The notes beneath the pieces were generated by a model. That model did not search any database, had not been told where the DNA came from, and worked only from the letters and a program-made list of their open reading frames with translations. From Capsicum annuum (lineage: Eukaryota; Streptophyta; Magnoliopsida; Solanales; Solanaceae), in assembly GCF_002878395.1 (NCBI RefSeq), contig NC_061119.1, forward strand, positions 11,404,919-11,468,918: a stretch of DNA of 64,000 bases, read 5' to 3'. Position numbers and translations under genes: made by a program. Shown here one piece after another: positions 27,991 to 40,204 of this stretch (position 1 is its first letter; each line of letters begins with the position of its first letter).

Positions 27991-29412
27991 ACTCTACTAT
28001 CCAGTGTTATAACATTTCTGACTTAATTCAAACTGTCGGGCAAAATAATTTTTCTAACCTCTAATTAATGATTCATCAAAATGTTAATAATCGTTTCACA
28101 CTTAGACTTATAATCTTGCGAACATTAGAATTATAAATTTGCGAACATTGTTGAAGTAAGAAGGATATAATAAATGTACATACCCAAGAAAGAGTGGCAA
28201 CTTGATCTATCCATCGAGAGAATTTGGATGTGATTTGCCTTGAAAGAGAGTGAATTTTATCTATTCAACGAGAGAACTCAGATGTAACTCGCCTTACAGA
28301 GAGTGAATTTTAATATATTCAGCAAGAGAACTCAGATGTAACTCACCTTATTACATAAAGGTCGATCGTATATATAAGAAATTGTGTGACCTAAGCAATA
28401 AATGACATGCTTATATTTAATCATCTAGTGGATTTTATCCATTATATCAAGTCTATTTATAATTTTGAGATCAGGTTTATTAATAAAATTATTATTTTTA
28501 TCTTTTATGTGAGATTATCAAATGCAGAGATAAATAAATAAAATTTAAAATCGTAGTTTTTAAAGAAACTTGCACAAATAAATTTGGGCCTCTCATTTGG
28601 GCCAAATGAAGATTGGAGATAGTTTATATATATCATACATTTTTTATATGAAATTAGCACAGTGCACGTGCATCTCACGTTAATCAATAAAACTGCATAA
28701 AATCATAAAAAATAGCAGTTGACTTTCAAATAAATGTTGAACTCATCTATTTGCGCGCATAACATAGTTTGACAAAAAGCAGGCTATTGAACATTCAAAT
28801 TCTCTCTTGGAAATTCTATACTAATCAATTACATACAATAATAAAATTAATATCTTTTTCGGACAAAGCTAAAAATTTTAAAACAACATGTGCAATTTAT
28901 ATAGAATCTACGCCATCTTCAAGTTGAGCTAGATATCTTCCGGTTTTTTCATTCTATTAAACACAAATAAGGAGGAAGAAATTGAGATTGTGAAATATAA
29001 AAATGTGTGCGGAATAGGAAATACAGGTGTCTAATTGTAAATTGAAATAGTAACTAACTCTTTTATCTATGACGAGCCCTTTACTGATAATCTTTGGATC
29101 TGTATCTTCCTCATTTTTTTTGCGTGCCTCAAGAGTAACATCTACTTCAACCAACTGACACTTTATTTTTTCAAAAGCTTTCATAAGACAATGAACAAAC
29201 ACTTGTGATATGATTTTCTATTTTTCTCTTATTATATATCTCAGGACTTGTCATTACTGATCAACCCTATCATGCACATAATTTGACATGTCGAGGAAGT
29301 TTTTAAATGGAATTTCTTTTTTTATATGTCAAATAAATATAAGTTAATCGACACAGAAAACACTTACATTATATATAAGCAAGATACAGTAAAAAAAAAT
29401 CTATCAATACTT
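27991..29412. other. AT-rich spacer with a small three-copy repeat
   Basis: At about 28187-28350 a unit of about 60 bases occurs three times, marked by GAGAGTGAATTTTA or GAAAGAGTGGCAACTTGA and then GAGAGAA(C/T)T.(A/G)GATGT. An open frame of 81 codons at 28957-29202 (-) contains KKNEEDTDPKIISKGLVIDK; I do not recognise it. Nothing else is supported. Confidence 0.5.
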
Positions 29413-29469
29413 TTAAAGTAACACGCTAGTTTGTACATCAAAATAAACAAAGATTTTGGATACCACTAC

Positions 29470-29622
29470 CTTCTTTTTTGGTTTCACAAGCCTCAAAACT
29501 ACTTCAACAACTTTATTAACAGTTGCAATAACATTAACAACTCTACCAGTAACTAGTTTTTTCTTCTTAAGAACATGTGCATGTCCAACTACTGCAATAA
29601 ATTCATCAATGTGACATTCCAT
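29470..29622 (-). pseudogene. EBP1 (PA2G4-like) gene fragment
   Basis: Fifty-one codons resemble the metal-independent aminopeptidase-fold core of plant ERBB3-binding protein 1: MECHIDEFIAVVGHAHVL, then VTGRVVNVIATVNKVVEVVL and RLVKPKKK. Family members have MGCHIDGFIAVVAHTHVL and VALRLVRPGKK at this place. An AAG|GTAGTGG donor-like sequence follows the match, as if an exon end was captured. The rest of EBP1 was not found nearby, so this is a fragment, possibly moved by a transposon. EBP1 regulates translation and cell growth in plants; this piece cannot do so. Confidence 0.6.
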
Positions 29623-29639
29623 ATAAGTGTATCAAATCA

Positions 29640-30473
29640 AAATTACATGTGCAAATAGTTTGTCTCGTATCAAAAAATAAAAGGGGTTCAAACAAATCCT
29701 TTAGATGCATAAATTATGACAAAAAAGACAAATATTATAAATTTTGCATACTTGAAAGATACTAAATTGTGATCCAATGAATGTGTTTTTCGTTGATTTC
29801 GTCCTCCTATTTTAAAGCTCCATTTTTCTTTGGAATCAAGAATAATGACAATAACAATTCTTACTTTCACCTATTAAAGGAGTTGATTTTTTGTTTGTTC
29901 TCATACATAGTAGAGAAATAAATATTGAACACAGATAGATGCCAAAACATTAACAATGGCATCACAGAAGGAGGACATTTAATCGTAGTTCATGTTCACA
30001 AATAATATATATATATAATCAATTAAATATGATACACTACTGCACAAGTAAAATAAAAAATACATGTAACGAAGAAGAAGCAGTCCTAAGTTTCCAGTAA
30101 AGATTGATCAAACTATTATTTAAATAAAATGATAGAAATTTTTTTATACGTAAGGTAAAAATCTAATTGATATTAAGCATTAAATATTATACTTTTTATC
30201 TACATTATACAACTAAACCTAAAAAAATTATAAATTAAATTAAGTGAAAAATTATTTCACCCAAAATTAAAATGACATATTTTTTATTTTTTAACACATA
30301 TTTTTAACAATGCCAAAACTATAGACAAACGAAGAACAACGTTTTAACTTTTTAACACATATTTTTTTTAACAATGCCAACAAAACAAACAAACAAAAAC
30401 AAAAACACCCTCCCTCCTTTTAATCAATAATAAATAGCCGAATTATCAAAAAGAAAAAATATACAATCAATAG
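29640..30473. other. AT-rich spacer
   Basis: No gene, structured RNA or named repeat could be recognised. A segment ATTTTTTAACACATATTTTT with AACAATGCCAA following occurs twice at about 30285-30315 and 30348-30380. Confidence 0.5.
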
Positions 30474-30680
30474 GGGCGGATCTAGGGGCTTGGGTGGGGG
30501 TTTCCAAAAATTCAGTAACTATCGTGCATATCTAGTATTCATATAACGAAATCTAGTAAATATATAAGAATTATAAGCTGGAAACCCATAAACAAATTGT
30601 ATTGTTGGTCTAGTGGAGTAGGGGGACTTGTAAAACTTTTATTCTCCTCTTGGTTGTGGGTTCGGATCCTATAACTATTT
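30474..30680 (+). mobile_element. SINE-like repeat with pol III boxes
   Basis: It begins AGGGGCGGATCTAGGGG, a start common to a nightshade repeat. TTGGTCTAGTGGAGTAG (A-box-like, about 30604-30620) and GGGTTCGGATCCTA (B-box-like, about 30658-30671) follow at tRNA-like spacing. The LINE poly(T) end abuts it at 30682. Confidence 0.5.
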
Positions 30681-31535
30681 GATTTTTTTTTTTTTTCCTT
30701 TTTTGTAACTAAAAGATTTTATTTACCAAGTGACAATAAGCATAAAAGTTGCAATGTTGGACAACCACAACATTGTATCAAAGTTACACAGGGAACAAAT
30801 TCATCAACAACAGCTAAGCTAAGGATAAAATTCAATATGCCTAACCTCCTTCTTAAACATATCACAATAGTTCCTCTACAATGTATAGCCTGAACTATCA
30901 GTCTAGTTATCTCCTCAGCATTCCTTTGTTGTTGTCTGAAAAGTGCGTAATTTTTTTACTGCCAGAGATAATATACACAACACTATAAAGCATTTCTTTG
31001 CATTCCCAACCATTTGATCACTTTGCACTATACAACAACAGAGAAGGGACATAGGAAGAACAGGTGGTCGATGCACTCATCACTCCTTTGACATAGCAAA
31101 CATGAAACATCTATAATAGAGCTCTATTTAGCTATAATATCCCTTGTTTGCAGTCTCCTCCACCTAACCATTAATAAAATGAATTTCCATCTAGGGACAC
31201 CACAGTTGTTGCATATGATTTTCCTCCATTTTACCCTAGTATAACTGCCCCTTAGCTTCTGATGAATAGTTTTAATATGCTTCTAGTAACAATAGATACA
31301 TCAACTTCTTCATATCCTGCACCTTCTAGAGTTTAACCTAGCAGTGAGGATCTTTTTAATCATCCAAAAAGCTTAGTTCACTTGAGCATTCCATATGTCA
31401 TTCCCTTTCTTACTGGTATCTACCTATCCAGACTATAAAAAAGATCTACATATAGATTCAACAAGTTTCACCACTTTCTTGAGGAGTATAAATACCCGAG
31501 ACCAATAGACTTGGAGGAAAATAACATTGTTTTGA

Positions 31536-32874
31536 TCAATTGCAACCCCTCCCCGCCCTAACATATGAAAGGTATTTAGATGTCCACGACTTAACTCTAG
31601 CAAATATTTTGTTCAACAAAGGTTTATATTGAGTGATCACAATCTCCTTTGATGTGAGAGGTATGCCAAGGTACTTGAAAGAAAGTGTACCTTTAGTAAA
31701 CCCCAAAGCTTGCAGGATAAAGACTTGCTCACTTAGGCTTACACCACCAAAATATGGGAAACTCTTGTCTATATTTTCTACCAATGCTGAAGCTTTTGAG
31801 AACACTATGAAGCAGTTGAATAATAACATGACCGATCTTAGGTCACTTCTATAGAAAAATAGTAAATCATCTGCAAATCCCAGGTGAGTACTGCATAATT
31901 TCTTACATTTTGGGTGGAAAATGAAATGTGGTTGATGCTTTAAAATGCTTACTTGTCTGTTCAGATATTTCATGGAAGAAGACAGGGGGTCACCTTGTCT
32001 TAGGTCTTTTTAGCTTGAAATAGAGTTGTAGAAGTCCCATTTATCAGAATTGAGCAGGACACTGATGTGATATATTTCATGATTCATTGGATAAACCTAT
32101 TAGGAAACTATAAAGCTCTAAGAATTTGCTCCAAAAAGGGCATTCAACAGAGTCATAACCCTTTTTCATGTCAATTTTCATCATACACCTTGGTGATCCA
32201 TGCTTCCTGTCATACCATTTAATAAGTTCATAACTCAGGATAATGTTATCAGTGATGACCCTACCTGGTACAAAAGTAGATTGGCTAGATTGCACAAGTA
32301 GATCCTTCACTTTTTGCATTCTATGAGTCAAGACTTTGGATACTATTTTGTATAGCATAGTACAACAAGAAATATGTTTATATTCACTTATTTGGTATGA
32401 CTTGGGAACTTTAGGGATCAATGTAATAGTGGTACAATTAATTGTTTTAAATAGCCTCTCTGTGTTGAAAAATTTCAATACTGCACTAACTACCTCATCA
32501 CCAGTCATGCCCCATATTTTCCTAAAGAAATAAGCATTAAAGCCACCATAACTTGGAGCTTTGGTTTCATCAATACTTCTCAATGCCAGTAGTATTTCAT
32601 CCTTAGTGACAGGAGCTATCAAGTCAAGTTGAGGATTTCTATCCAATGTAGAGCCATTATATATCACTTGAGGGCTAACTCCATCTAAATAGGGTGATGT
32701 AGTACTAATCAAGTTTTTACAAAAGGATAGGACTTCAGAAATCACATCTTTCTGCTTAGTCAGAAGATTACCATTAACATCAACCAAATTCTTTATAGTA
32801 TTGTGGCTCACCCTACTCTTCAAGTTTGCATAAAAGTAAGAGTTGTTTGCATTTCCAACTTTTAACCAGTGCAT
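31536..32874 (-). pseudogene. LINE reverse transcriptase remnant
   Basis: Two frames cover it: 32874-32077 and 31973-31536. The first has GNANNSYFYANLKSRVSHN, then TTITLIPKVPKSYQISEYKH, VPGRVITDNIILSYELIKWY and MMKIDMKKGYDSVE. Those are the L1 RT palm motifs. The second contains LGFADDLLFF, the catalytic FADD box, and FKYLGIPLTSKEI. A frame break and lost sequence lie between them (about 31980-32070). Confidence 0.88.
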
Positions 32875-33249
32875 TCTTGACTTCTACTTTAGAATGCTCT
32901 CAACAATATTATTTCACTTCTTTAGCTGCATTTTGATAGTCTTTTCTTCATCAAATAGGTCCCAACCATACCCAGGCTGTCACATGGTAGCCTGTCTATC
33001 AAATAGTTGATGTCTCAATAATTTAATCTAGTGCTCAACCCCTTTAATTCCTTATTATTCAACTGTTTCAACCCAGGTTTGATAGCTTTCAGCTTTATCC
33101 ATACATTCTTTATTGCACCTGAGCACTGGTGTCGCTCCCAACCATGCTTAACTACTGTTATGAAGACATCATGTTGTGCAAGGCAGTTTATGAATCTAAA
33201 AGGTTTAGGTTCACCTACAGTGTCTTCATCTATTTTGATCTTGATAGGG

Positions 33250-34150
33250 GGTGATCAGAAAAGTGAGGATTCATAACATGAACTTGAGCTTGTAGATACA
33301 ACAACATCCAATCACTATTGGCCATGGCTCTATCAATCTTACTGAACACATGGTGATTTTTCCAAGTAAAAGATCTACCATAATATTGCAATTTGTCATA
33401 CCAGTATTAAATAAGAAGTCATTGAGATCATTTATCTCTCCAACTTGGATAGTGTTTCCACTAACTCTATCATATATTTCCAAAACTGCATTGTAATCCC
33501 CAATAGCAAGCCAGAGTCCCTATTACTTTGTATGAATATGTCTAAGCTCTTCCCACAAGCTTCTTCTATCTTTAATAGTGTGAAGCCCATAGACAGTGGT
33601 GAGACTAAAAGATAATTATGAGTTTAGGATATTCACCTTGCAATAAATAATCTGAGAGGTTATTCTTTCCATATTGAGTTGCACAATATTAGGATCCCAA
33701 AGTATCCACATTCTATTCCTATCACCACAAGAATAATTATGACATCAGGCCTATTTTCTACCCAACTTTGCAATAACTCTGGCTACATTGTTTCCTATAA
33801 CTTTATATTCAGAAACAACAACTAAACCTACATTATTCTTTCCCCAAAATACATTAAATTCTCTATGTTTATAGGACTTATTTATCCCTCTTACATTCTA
33901 AGTTACCAGATTCATTTATGTTTTTGTTGCTGTGAGGTACCCCATCTATCCATCTCTAAAGCATCATTTGAGTTCCTGTCAATTACTTGCGTCTCATGTA
34001 CTAACTCTGTATCTAGTAGGTTTAATCCATTATTAGTGTTTATCGCTATTTGATCCATCGACTGTGGACTTTTTGATGCTTTAGCGATCACAATCTTTTA
34101 CTGCACTGTCGTGTTATCCAATGCACTATCTTCAGATCCAGCCGCAGGGT
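33250..34150 (-). pseudogene. LINE AP-endonuclease remnant
   Basis: In shifting minus frames one reads NVRGINKS, then a REFN(V)FWGKNNVGLVV-like block, LWDPNIVQLNMERITSQ, and LWLAIGDYNAVLEIYDRVSG. The last corresponds to the GDFN catalytic motif of L1-type endonucleases. Several stops interrupt it. Confidence 0.75.
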
Positions 34151-34165
34151 ACTGCTTAGTTTCTA

Positions 34166-37100
34166 TGTTTTTAGGTTGAGAATTAGTCTAGAGTTTGTTT
34201 ATTTTGTGTCTTTGGTTTTGTGTGCTTTTCTCATTTTTAATTTGTAGTAATTTGTTGGTTCAAGTCCGTACATCATTTTTATTTGAGTCATATCAAACAA
34301 AAATTAATTCCGAGCCAAAGCATATTCACCACTCATTAACTTGCCAAGTATTGCCAAGTTTTCAACACTTGTGAGACCAAGTATGAGGTGAGATCCGAGT
34401 GTGAGTGTGGTGAGGTTTATTGAACTAATGTGTTTGTTCATTTTGTAGGTTTTCCCTTTGCTGTTTTTTGCTTCTTGTTAGGTGCAATTATAATGAAATT
34501 CGAGGGTACCAAATCCTAACCCTTGGGTAATGATGTTTTGGGAGCCTTGATGGCTTAGATTGATGCCCTTTCCCAAGAATTGAGAGGTGATTTTGACATT
34601 ATAAAAAAAGACTTGAGATCTATGAGGGGTGACGTAAGATCCATGAGGGGTGACATTATTAGAATTAATGCGGGGGTTGATAGAATATGTCCACCAAAAC
34701 CTCCACAAACTCAAATGTCACCTCAAAATCCACAAGTTCAAAGACCCTGCACTTCACAAAAGCTAATGCCTCATCTTTACAAGTTAGAATCCAAAGAGAA
34801 TGAGTCTAAGGCACAAGATGGAGAGAATCTTGACGTTGAGATGCGAGAAAAGTATGAAGAAATAAGGGTAAGGAAAAGGGAAACCATGGGTAGTGAAGTT
34901 GGAAGGGGAAAGAAATGCTTGATTGTGGATCTTATCTACAAAGAATCCTTGTTATTCTCTAACCCAAATGCTAGCACTTTACCTAGTAATGACTCTTCTT
35001 ATGTCCAGGTTCAAGATCATATATTCTCAAAGAATAATCCAAAAAGAGTTCCACACACACACATGGTTGATGAGTTAATGAAACCCTTGGTCGAAAGTTC
35101 CAATCTTAGAACAAGTGATGAAAAAATGAATCTAAGTGGATATCTTGACATATTCCATTATGATCTGGAGAATGAGAGCTACCATGGTGAAAAACCAAGT
35201 GAAGAACACACTTCCCATGATCTACAAGGTAACAAATCTCTCTTCTACACCACTAGAAACAAGAATTATTGTGATGTGGCTAGTAGTGGCCAAATTGGTG
35301 TAGTTTCAGATTTGCTTAGTATAGAAGTGTATGGATCTTCCTTTTGTGATACTCTTGGTTTTGTTAGGTTGCATAAGGACCAAACTCTTGTTGTGAGTAT
35401 GGACGCACTAGTTGATCCTTTAGATGACAAAATCAATTCTTTTTGTCAGAATGATTTGTGTCCATCTAGTGCTAGAACTTATAACTTGAATAAGGTTCCA
35501 TTACCAAGTGACAAGAGTATTCGCACACTAGTTGACCCTTTTGAAAATCAAGGTGAGTCTACGTTGGTATATGAGTTGCCAACAACTAGTGAGGATGTGC
35601 AAAATGATCAATCAGGTGGAGTTGACCTTGATTTGCTAGAATGTTTAGGAAACCTGAATTGTGATTGTACTTGTGAAAATGGTTTTGACTGTGATCCCTT
35701 TGCTGCCTGTTATGGTTTGAATATGTATGTGGGCTACTCTCTTGAAAGAGAAGATAGTATTTGTGTAGGTATTCGATCTATTTCTTCTTTGTGTGTTTCC
35801 TAAGATGGTCTTGAAACTAGTGAGTACATACATAAGTACACCAAAGTTGAAGTTGAATTGTGTGACATCTCTCTCAACCCTCTTTGCCCTCATGACATTT
35901 TCAATAGTGATAGAGAGGATATGCTTAACTTTGTGGATGGAACCTTAGGGGAAAATGAGAGTGGCCGAGACTTAAGACCTTGGTTACTTCTTCCATTTGA
36001 CCCCGGTGATTTGTTGGGTTGTGAAAATTATAACACAACAAACTTAGTGCTTGGTAAAGACGACAATCATAGGTTGATTATGGATGTTGGAATCCTTCCC
36101 TATGATGGAAAGTCTTTCTTGGGTTTTTACAACCCACTTGATAGACCCAAGTTATGCATGGGAAGAATTTCCAACAATGTTAAGTACTCACTAAAGAAGG
36201 GGAGTAATAAAAAGAGTCAAGAGAGCTCATCCTTGAGAGATTCCATTCTTGACTAAGGTATCACTACTTGCAGGTCAATAAGAGTGAAAACACTTTAGAT
36301 AAACTCCATTCTTGTGATGCCCTTCTTTGTGACTTGGTTCTGATGAGATACCCCTTTTCTCAAAGGTGGTTTCATGATTGAGGACCCTAAGGCAAATGTG
36401 TCATTGACTCTGTGGGGTATTTCTTATACATGTGCATCCTTGTTTGACACACTTGTGCTTAATTTGCTTGAATCTCAACTTGTGGATGCCAAGTTTATGT
36501 TTCATTTGAAAGGAAGGAGTTGTATGAATTTAAATGACTTGATTTCATCCTTATATGCTAAGTCTTTTGAATCCATTGGCATTCTTATAGATGATAGCAC
36601 CTTGGATGAGTTCTTTACACTTGATGCCTTCCTATACTTCCTCTTTGCTTATGATGATATCCATGTTAGTCTTGGATTTGTTTTATGTAGGGGTAGGACA
36701 TTTGTTTATTGGTCCACTTGGAGTTACAATGCTATATGGCTTTTGAGGACCTTTGTAGTTGCCTTATCTCTTGATGTTTACCTTAATTGTATCCTTTGTG
36801 ATGCTTGTGGTAGGTGTTTCATGATCATAACAAACGATAGTTGGTTGTATTCCAAAAGTGTACCCTCTTGGCATGATTACATAACTTGTGGTGCTAATGC
36901 TAACCCTCATACAATGAGGATTACGTGCTTGTTTTCTTCTCTCTTTGGTGTTGGTAGATGTGAATTTGAGGACAAATTCCTTTTAAGATGGAGAGGATAA
37001 TACAAGCATAAATAGCACAAGGATTACAAGGCCTTCACAAGGAGCCAAGCCAAGAGTTGCAACGTCTTAAAGTTTTGTTCATGCAAATGGAGGTTTGTGA

Positions 37101-37751
37101 GAGTCTAAGGCCATCAACCAAATGAGGGTATTTGCTAAAACATGAAGAAGATCTTTGAATACACTCCAAGTCAGCCTTGAATACACCCCAAAGACTCCTC
37201 AACTTAGGGATATTATGGTCTTTCGAGACTTCCTTTTTACACTCTAAAGGAGCACCCTTCATTAAGGATATTTTGACATTTACTATGTAATAGTATAAAT
37301 AGACAAATTAGCTTCTCTTTTTATTAGACTTTGATGAATTGAAATTGAGTATTACTCTTAGTGTAGTTGTAGTTCATAGTTTCCTTTAGCTTAGTGTAGT
37401 ATAGCCGAAACTTGAGAGATTAATACATTTGATGGATTTCATTTGTGTTGATCAATTGGCAAGAAAGGTGTGATTGAGGAGTGTGAATTTCTTTGGTCAA
37501 CCTAAGAGTGTGGTGTTATCTCTCATTGGTGTTGTGTGTCTTGGTATTTGATACACACCTTGGTGCTATTCATTGGTGTGAGTGTATGTCTCACTACTAT
37601 CCTTTACTTTCAATACAATTTTCTCTTTTTTTATGTTGAATCCGAAATGTCTATGTGTGTTTTGAGTCTTTTACTACATCCTCTTTCTTCTATATGTTGT
37701 TAATTTTGAATTTTTAGTGTTTATTTGTTCCTTTTAGTGGCTGGTTTGTGT
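34166..37751 (+). mobile_element. 3.6-kb insertion inside the LINE, class unresolved
   Basis: LINE coding sequence stops at about 34165 and resumes at about 37780. The heptamer GTTTCTA sits at both edges (34159-34165 and 37752-37758) and may be a target duplication. The insert carries one long plus-strand frame (34550-36998). It ends with AATTTGAGGACAAATTCC and AAGATGGAGAGGATAATA, which resembles the end of Ty3/gypsy pol plus its polypurine tract. A TATA-like TATAAATAG lies at about 37292, as in an LTR. I could not find a matching LTR on the left, and there is no RT or integrase. A large non-autonomous gypsy derivative is the best guess. Confidence 0.5.
34550..36998 (+). pseudogene. Unrecognised ~800-codon frame in the LINE insertion
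   Basis: From ATG at 34550 one frame runs through to TAG-terminated RWRG, interrupted by a stop at codon 3 (34556), a stop at 35801, one at 36254 and a short out-of-frame stretch (36257-36373). The N-terminal part has tandem SMRGD repeats and a helical look. The middle is acidic and rich in Asp, Ser and Leu (LDIFHYDLENESYHGEKPS, VDLDLLECLGNLNCDC). The C-terminal third is rich in Cys, Phe and Trp. I recognise no protease, RT, RNase H, integrase or gag zinc knuckle. The few lesions suggest recent activity. Confidence 0.5.
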
Positions 37752-37779
37752 GTTTCTAGGTTTGTTCTTGTACCTGAAA

Positions 37780-38776
37780 GAACGTGTCACCTACCTGCAA
37801 GCACGTGTGACAATACTTTGGGACCCAATCATACGGTATCTTTTGATCAAAACTTCTACTGGTTGGATCCACCACCTTTACAGCAGTAGGTAAAGGTTGA
37901 GTCACATTTATTTCCACAAAAATTCTTGCATAGAAAATTCTCTCTACAGAGGTGGTACAATCATCTGCATACAAGGAAACACCAAGTCCACTACATATTC
38001 TACTCAGAAAATCAATACCCCAGCAATTCAGGGGTAGATTAGGTAGCTTTACCCAGATGGGAATAGTCTGAAGGATCTTTGCATTGAGGTCAAAATCAGT
38101 TGTCTACTTATTCATAATGATCGACCTATTAGTGATCATGTAGGATCCTAAAAGAAATATATCATCTCTATCTTCACTTGTGATAAACTTTGACTAAGAA
38201 ATACCCATCATTATGATAATACACCTTTGGCTTAGCAGCGAAATTCTACTAATTCAAAATGAATCTTTCAAGTGCAATAATGGCAGGTTTGTATTCAACC
38301 ACATACAAAATAACAACATTCTTCCATTGCATTATCTCTTTTTCCACTTCCTTTTTATTTAATTCAATGATATGCTCACCATCTTTCAACTTCGGAGCAA
38401 TAAAATTAAGAGTCATACCTCGATTTCCCAATTTGTTCCCCTTTAACAGAGTATTCCATCCTTGCTTCTCCACGGAAGGATCCAGTGACAGCTTCCTCTG
38501 GACATCTTTGTTTGGTTCTTCCTTATTTTTTTCCTCACTATTGGCTAGCATCTGGGGAACATGTACTCCCTCAACTGGTTGAATCATTTTCGAGCAGCTG
38601 AGTTGTACCTCAGTCATCCCAGGGTTAGGGCTTGCGGTTTTGATGTTCGACAAAGGAGGCCAAGTTTTAGTCGCCATCCCTGACCCTATCAACTCTTTGC
38701 TCTTCTTACGTCCTAGATTACTTGTCCTAGTTCCATGGCTGCTTTTACGCTTTTTGGGTGGCTGTCCCCTAGCCAT
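37780..38776 (-). pseudogene. LINE ORF1 remnant (DUF4283 / zinc-knuckle type)
   Basis: It starts at ATG 38774-38776 with MARGQPPKKRKSSHGTRTSN, a basic N-terminus. MTLNFIAPKLKDGEHIIELN and MQWKNVVILYVVEYKPAI match the DUF4283 start found in plant L1 ORF1. The frame stops at 38249. A later piece (37974-37790) has RIFYARIFVEINVTQPLP and VPKYCHTCLQVGD, the zinc-knuckle end, with the final His/Cys lost at the insertion junction. Confidence 0.8.
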
Positions 38777-38870
38777 AGCCGGCCAGAGTTCACTCTGCTA
38801 ACGTGCACTTCAGTAGACAACGGAACAGTGCTAACGTGCATCGAGAGAGCCTCTTCTACTAACATGCACC

Positions 38871-39443
38871 CATGTTATTTTTATCTAACATGAAAAACTC
38901 ACAAACTTTAAATCCTAAATCATCAACCTTTTTTATTGGAGAAGAGAAGCATCCTACCCAAATACAAAAGAAAAAAAATAACCTTGTCTTTTGCTAATTC
39001 TTTTTCATATATTTTAGGAGTTTTTGTTAATTATAGAAATTAATTTTCCTACTACCTTTACCATATAGTTTCTTCTACCATATGTTTAAGGACTCTTATA
39101 TTATTATTAATTAAAAAATAAATTGAGAAAAATAAAAAATGTCAATTTTGTTTATTATGGAGAGTTTTAATAAAGGACAAAAAGTTCAAATCATTTTTTA
39201 AGGGTCTTCACACTTTCAATAGATTGTAGAGTAGATGTAGATGTAGATGTAGATAAGATCGAAAATACCTATCTAATTTGATCTGTTATTTAATCCTGTC
39301 CATCGTTATACTTTTTGGTTGTATTAACCTTCACCTCCAACCAAAGTTATGCATATACTTCTATACACAATGAAACTTTATTAAAATTAACTCCATATAA
39401 AATTTGGATTATATTAAATTCAAAATATATTAAACCAAATAAA
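38871..39443. other. AT-rich spacer
   Basis: No gene is seen. It includes a short GTAGAT repeat (about 39228-39255). Just before it lies TTTTAATAAAGGACAAAAAG followed by TTCAAA, a motif that recurs at about 50740 and 54657. Confidence 0.5.
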
Positions 39444-40136
39444 TGTTATGGATCAATATAATCGGTTTAATTAGTCAAGTCCAATAAATATGAATTTCAT
39501 TAAAGTTTACTTATTTAGTGGGTTAGTCTATTGGTTTGAACTACAAATAATGAGTCCATTTTGCTAAGCCCAAGAGGTCATCTTATTGTAAAGGCCTAAT
39601 ATGGTGTCATGTGTCAAATGGCGTGGCATGCCAAGTTAAGTGAAGGAGCCAATAACATCATACCATATGTCAAAATGATGCAGCATGCGCAATCAAATTC
39701 AAAACCAATGAAAACATGTCACACGTACAAACTGACATGTTCCGACCAATCAAATATATATCGTCATATGAATTCAACTTAATTGGTCGAAAAGAGTTTG
39801 TACTTACCAATTACCATAACTATTCCCTCCTACAAATAGGGGTCTACATAGTCAGAAAGGGGACGAAGAATTCTAACAAGAAGCAAGAGAGAGCTTGCGG
39901 ATCAAACACTACAAATTTCTCTACAAGCTACAAATCAAGCAGTCAAATTCATACATGACTCAAGATCAATACGAAGATTCAAGATCAAGCTTAAAGTCAC
40001 TTGAATCCAAATTCACAAGTTAAGATCAAATTCACCAAGTTCTTAAGTTAAATGCAAAAACATTCAAGATCAAACTCAAAGACCCTTGAATTTATATTTG
40101 AAAAGGCGAATCAGAGGATATATAGAGATTATAACA
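39444..40136 (+). mobile_element. Probable solo LTR (~693 bp)
   Basis: It opens TGTTATGGATCAATATAATC and closes GAGATTATAACA, giving complementary TGTTAT/ATAACA ends as in LTRs. The body has nightshade LTR landmarks (GTCCATTTTGCTAAGCCCAA, GTGGCATGCCAAGT). A TATA-like CTACAAATAGG lies at about 39831, and a short-repeat-rich 3' part (CAAGATCAA repeats) follows. The flanking 5-mers ATAAA and ATTAC do not match. No internal retroelement sequence is attached. Confidence 0.55.
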
Positions 40137-40204
40137 ATTACTGTTTTGAAATAAAATATATAAAATGATTGGTTGTGATATTTCTTGTCCCCATTATTAT
40201 TTTG

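Larger units (their letters stand above)
30681..38870 (-). mobile_element. L1-type LINE, decayed, split by a 3.6-kb insertion
   Basis: On the minus strand the order is a 5' UTR (about 38870-38777), an ORF1 with DUF4283/zinc-knuckle character (38776 to about 37780), an AP-endonuclease region (about 34000-33250), reverse transcriptase (32874-31536), a zf-RVT-like region (IICNNCGVP near 31200) and a poly(A) tail (the T run at 30687-30701). The insertion at 34166-37751 separates ORF1 from the endonuclease. Frameshifts and stops are frequent, so it is inactive. The 5' UTR holds three copies of GTGCA(T/C)GTTAG. Target-site duplications were not found. Confidence 0.85.

Noticed and set aside
28957..29202. 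81-codon frame containing EEDTDPKIISKGLVIDK
   Set aside because: Could be another decayed EBP1 exon or other gene piece, but I could not match it to a family with confidence.
30604..30671. tRNA gene suggested by A-box and B-box motifs
   Set aside because: No cloverleaf can be completed; the motifs fit a SINE head better.
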